This document shows positions 60,332 to 64,000 of a stretch of DNA of 64,000 nt, one piece after another. Origin of the DNA: Argentina anserina (lineage: Eukaryota; Streptophyta; Magnoliopsida; Rosales; Rosaceae); NCBI RefSeq assembly GCF_933775445.1, contig NC_065878.1:17557395-17621394 (forward strand). Reading direction: 5' to 3'. Within the stretch, counting starts at the first letter, position 1, and each line of letters begins with the position of its first letter. Position numbers and translations under genes: made by a program. Below the pieces are notes generated by a model. It saw only the letters and a list, made by a program, of their open reading frames with translations, was not told where the DNA came from and made no database searches.

Positions 60332-60572
60332 ATTGGTTGAAAATCTTACTAGAAATCTGGTCCAATTATTTTACCGACACTGACACGCGGTAGTGACACG
60401 TGTCAATTATATATTAGTCGAAAATCTTATCGGAAATCTGGTTCAATTATTTTATCGACAATGACACGTCGCAGTGACACCTGTCAATTCTCTATTAGTC
60501 GAAAATCTTTTCAGAAATTTTAGATAATATCGAGTCGATAACGACACGTGGCACATTATTATTAGTTGTAAA
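60332..60572 (-). repeat. three 81-bp tandem repeats between the Harbinger remnant and the aquaporin
   Basis: Units 60332-60412, 60413-60493 and 60494-60572 share GTCGAAAATCTT, then TTTA-CGACA-TGACACG, then GTGACACGTGTCAATT. The third unit is the most diverged. Each contains an ACACG(T)G-like word. They may be subterminal transposase-binding repeats, and they lie about 500 bases upstream of the aquaporin start. Confidence 0.7.
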
Positions 60573-60963
60573 TATATCCGGTAAAAAAAATTAATTATTT
60601 CACAAAAAAACAAAATTGAATTACTCAAACAAATAGTAAATGAGTGTGTGAAACAATAAATTTAATTGTGTAAAATACAAAATCGATTATTTGATTCTGG
60701 AACCATCTTTTGATTGAACAAAATCTTTTTATGAGCGCGGATACTGTAATTGGGACGCAGTAGAAGGTAAGAGCAAGTTAGAGGAGGTGAGTGGGAAGAG
60801 GTCAGGTCGGTCACTCAGGTGTAGTAGTAGTGTAGGCGTGGTTAAAAGTCATGGCGTATTCGGTGAAACAGTGAAAGCGATCAAACCAAAACAACAAAAA
60901 AAAGTAGAAGAAAAAAGAAACACAGAATCGTAATGTGGGTCGTTATCTTCACTCTCTCCCATC

Positions 60964-60972
60964 TTTATATAC
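60964..60972 (+). promoter_or_regulatory. TATA box of the aquaporin gene
   Basis: TTTATATAC lies 91-99 bases before the ATG. The leader after it is CT-rich (CTCTCTCTCT near 61010-61022), as is common in highly expressed plant genes. Confidence 0.65.
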
Positions 60973-61062
60973 CCCATCTTCTTCTCACTCTATCCCACAC
61001 CCAAACAACTCTCTCTCTCTCCCCTTCGTCTGTAATACTCTGTGTTTTCTTGAAGACCTTTA

Positions 61063-63610
61063 ATGGCGAAAGACGTTGAAGTTGCCGAGCGGGGTTCCTT
61101 CTCAGCCAAGGACTACCATGACCCGCCTCCAGCTCCATTCTTCGACTCAGTTGAGCTCACCAAGTGGTCGTTCTACAGAGCTGTTATAGCTGAGTTCATA
61201 GCTACTCTTCTGTTTCTCTACATCACTGTGCTGACTGTGATCGGGTACAAGTCCCAAATCGACGCCGGCCTCGGTGGCGACGCTTGCGGCGGAGTTGGGA
61301 TTCTCGGTATTGCCTGGGCGTTTGGTGGCATGATCTTCATCCTTGTTTACTGCACTGCCGGAATCTCAGGTACATCAACGCTTACTGTAGTTACTTCAAC
61401 TCTTACTGTAGTTGATAAAGTTGAGTTCTTGAGTTTATGTGGTTATGTTTCTGTTTTTGCTAAAATGGTTTTGTGGGGCTGCAGGGGGTCACATTAACCC
61501 AGCTGTGACTTTTGGACTGTTCTTGGCTCGGAAGGTGTCGTTGCCCCGAGCTGTGATGTATATTGTGGCTCAGAGTTTGGGTGCCATAGCCGGAGTTGGG
61601 CTAGTCAAGGCTTTCCAGAAGTCTTACTACACCAAGTATGGAGGTGGAGCCAATGAGCTTGCTGATGGGTACAGCACTGGAGTTGGATTGGCTGCTGAAA
61701 TTATTGGGACATTTGTGCTGGTTTACACTGTGTTCTCTGCCACTGACCCAAAGAGGAGTGCCAGAGATTCCCATGTTCCGGTACAAAGCTCAAACCTTTT
61801 AGCTACTTTGATGATTAATTAGCTCTTCTGTGATCTTATTTTGTGCATCATGTTTGTGGATTGTTGATGGGTTATTATAAGGTTGTGGATCAGAAAAAAG
61901 TAACAGGGTGAGAGAGAATTAGAGAAAGATGAGAACTTTAGAAGTATTGGATACCCAAACATGTTCTTGGAATTTTGGTTTCTGCTCTTGAACTCATTTT
62001 ATATTGTGAAAATGGTTTTGTATTAGAGTAATAGAGTTTGCTGGGGGTTTAAAAATTGGAAATAAATTATTTTTAAATATGCATTCTTTTCTTTATAGAT
62101 TGGACTTAAACTTACTTCCTGGAAATGTTAGGGGATGCTTCATTGTTAGGTATCAAGATGCATATAAATTATGTTCATTCACTACTAATAGATACAAGGA
62201 CTTTAATAATTAATTGGGATCAATGAACTTGTATTTTTTCTTTAACTCGTTGTGAGATTATTAACATGTACCTAACCAATGGCTGTGAATTGATTACCCA
62301 AAGACTCAAAGAGCTTGTATTTTTTTCCAATTGGTTGTGAGAAAATATGCACTAACCTGTGGGCTAGGCTATGGCTGTGAATTTATTGCCCAGATGCATT
62401 TTCTTTTCTTCCACTTTATCTAGGGAAAATTTCGGAATTAGTAATTATGCATCTTTATCCACTAGGCTGCATAAGATACATGAATCCTCCATCAGGGATC
62501 AAGTTTTTCACATTCTATAGCTTAAAATGATTAGAGAAAACTCAGAAAAGAAGTATTCCTAGAAGGCAATCCAAGTAAAAAATGCTAAAGAAAAAGTAAC
62601 AATCTCTAGGAATTACATGTCCCAAATGAGTATGATGAAAATATGCGCTGTCTGTTGTCTCTTCTGCTTAGTAGCATCATGCAGTATATTCTGAAGGGTC
62701 ACCTAGTTTTGTTTGTTTTCTGAAAGTTGATTCTTCTTTCCCCATTTTCATCTCCCCCAACTTGTATTTTTCTTATCCCTTCATCTTGATGTGCTCAGCC
62801 TTCTTTGAACACTGCCATCCATGACTCATGTCATGATTGAATGGTTTTGGTGATTGAGTTGTCTTTAGCATGAAACTATGGGTCCTTTACAACAGTTACA
62901 TATGCTCTGAGAGGGTTCTGTTGAATCAAATTATATTTGTTTCATGTGTAACAGTTTAGGTAAATTATTCACAAAGAGTTCAAATAGATCCCTATTCCCA
63001 CATGCTATGCCACACCTAATCTTGTGAAGAGTCCCAAAACTCCCAATTGAATGAAAAGTTGCCTACTTTTGTTTCTACTAGTGTCCTTTTGCTGGTTTTA
63101 GTACCAGCTCTGATTTGACAGAAAGAATTCATCCACTTGGGTTTTTAATAATGTAAAAGGGGATTGTACTGTGTCAAATGTTAATGTTCATAGCTCTTGT
63201 TTCAGAAATGATTCTCATCTACTTTGATACTAAGTGTGTTGTCTGTGTTTAGGTTTTGGCACCACTTCCAATTGGGTTTGCTGTGTTCATGGTTCACTTG
63301 GCCACCATCCCAATCACCGGCACGGGCATCAACCCGGCTAGAAGTCTTGGAGCTGCAGTAATTTACGACAAAAAGAAGGCTTGGGATGACCAAGTAAGCA
63401 TTACTATGAATCCATTTTAAAGTCGTAATGAATCCCTTTTGTAAACGGGAAATGTATTCTCTTATTTTCTTAATTCATTTTGTTTTGCAGTGGATCTTCT
63501 GGGTTGGACCCTTTATTGGTGCAGCAATTGCAGCCTTCTACCACCAGTTCATCTTGAGAGCTGGAGTTGTTAAAGCACTAGGGTCATTCAGGAGCAACCC
63601 ACATAATTGA
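61063..63610 (+). CDS. PIP2: PIP2-type plasma-membrane aquaporin
   Basis: Water channel of the plasma membrane. Exons: 61063-61369, 61485-61780, 63253-63393 and 63491-63610; introns are GT-AG, the third being long (1472 bp); product 287 residues, the PIP2 size. The N-terminus MAKDVEV contains the acidic DxE-type ER-export signal. Six membrane helices are expected. The two pore motifs are [12 protein letters not shown] and [14 protein letters not shown] pore-filter set F-H-T-R is consistent with the visible HLATIP (H), T of ITGTG and R of NPAR. The C-terminal tail GSFRSNPHN carries the serine pair that PIP2s phosphorylate for gating, and loop B has the conserved S-R/K-type region near ARKVS. 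The short N-terminus and long C-tail distinguish PIP2 from PIP1. The first exon-intron junction ([10 protein letters not shown]) is the one usual for plant PIPs. All exons are intact. Confidence 0.96.
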
Positions 63611-64000
63611 ACTTTTTCAGAGTCACTTTGAAAGATGTTTGCTTCCGAAACATCATGTTTCAAGCCTTTTAGGGTTGGGAAACAGAGGAAGAAGAGTATG
63701 TACTTTCGAAAAGAATAACGGGGTGGTATTTGTGGTAGCTAGCTTATTATGCTTGTGTATGGAAGTTAAATTTCTATCCCTGGTATCTCAATTTGGTCCA
63801 GTAGAGGGATTAAATGTGGCATTGAATTGTAGATATAGTCCGGTGGAGTGGGGGGAGCTTTTTGTGTACCCCTTTGATGCTTTGATGTTTATTTTTTAAG
63901 CATTTTTTTAATCTACTTTTTTTGTAGTACAAACTCAAAAATGGTTTTATTCAGCAAGTACTACAAAAGATAGGGCTGCCCATAATAGCCATCTCATATG
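63611..64000 (+). other. aquaporin 3' UTR and downstream DNA
   Basis: T-rich sequence following the stop, consistent with a 3' UTR of about 250-350 bases. No other gene up to the window end. Confidence 0.6.

Larger units (their letters stand above)
56869..60580. mobile_element. PIF/Harbinger transposon remnant with both element genes
   Basis: The left end GAGCACGGGCACCGG follows TAA. The element carries a Myb/NAM-like ORF on the + strand (57461-58693) and a DDE transposase on the - strand (60126-59009), converging. This two-gene layout is that of PIF/Harbinger, in which both proteins are needed for movement. Both genes contain stops and frameshifts. Three 81-bp tandem units (60332-60572) probably form the right subterminal region. 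A right inverted repeat and TAA/TTA could not be found, so the right border is approximate. Confidence 0.82.

Overview
This is plant nuclear DNA, from a eudicot. The genes have short GT-AG introns and AT-rich intergenic DNA, and the proteins are plant-specific families: a B3/auxin-response-factor protein, a GATA8-type zinc finger and a PIP2 aquaporin. The transposon remnants are copia, PIF/Harbinger, CACTA, hAT-like and Mutator-like. The proteins look rosid, perhaps Rosaceae, but that family-level guess cannot be proven from sequence alone.

Four intact genes can be built exon by exon: (1) a GATA8/BME3-like transcription factor (14104-15773, +, 2 coding exons); (2) an ARF16/ARF10-type auxin response factor with a miR160 site (26175-28552, +, 3 coding exons plus a probable leader intron); (3) a plastid-type GNAT acetyltransferase (32904-35236, -, 3 exons); (4) a PIP2 aquaporin (61063-63610, +, 4 exons). 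Two more genes are broken. A 13-exon M28-family ER metallopeptidase (39635-44900, -) has no start codon, a mutated splice donor and three single-base frameshifts. An F-box gene (36736-37060, +) is cut by a copia element.

Layout: 1-2384, 3' part of a decayed Tnt1-like copia element. 2385-13400, gene-poor DNA with two copies of a TIR element (one holding a nested foldback MITE) and a CACTA MITE. 13400-16000, GATA gene. 17618-19051, internally deleted copia element with identical target-site duplications. 19052-25470, intergenic with degenerate tandem repeats. 25500-28800, ARF gene. 30175-31840, LINE tail, second foldback MITE and a GC-rich repeat block. 32904-35236, GNAT gene. 36240-44900, rearranged block (duplicated peptidase tail, F-box head, copia, peptidase pseudogene). 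44920-55390, AT-rich DNA with a copia fragment, a Mutator-like MITE and dispersed repeats. 55392-60580, PIF/Harbinger island with both of the superfamily's genes in convergent orientation, both decayed. 60600-63990, aquaporin gene.

The genes are independent transcription units with no operon-like relation. I found no CRISPR, phage or bacterial feature and no convincing intact tRNA or rRNA gene. I saw no wholly new gene system. The most unusual material is the structured repeats (a TIR element carrying dimeric tRNA-like units, and a foldback MITE with arms of about 140 bp) and the decay pattern of the peptidase locus.
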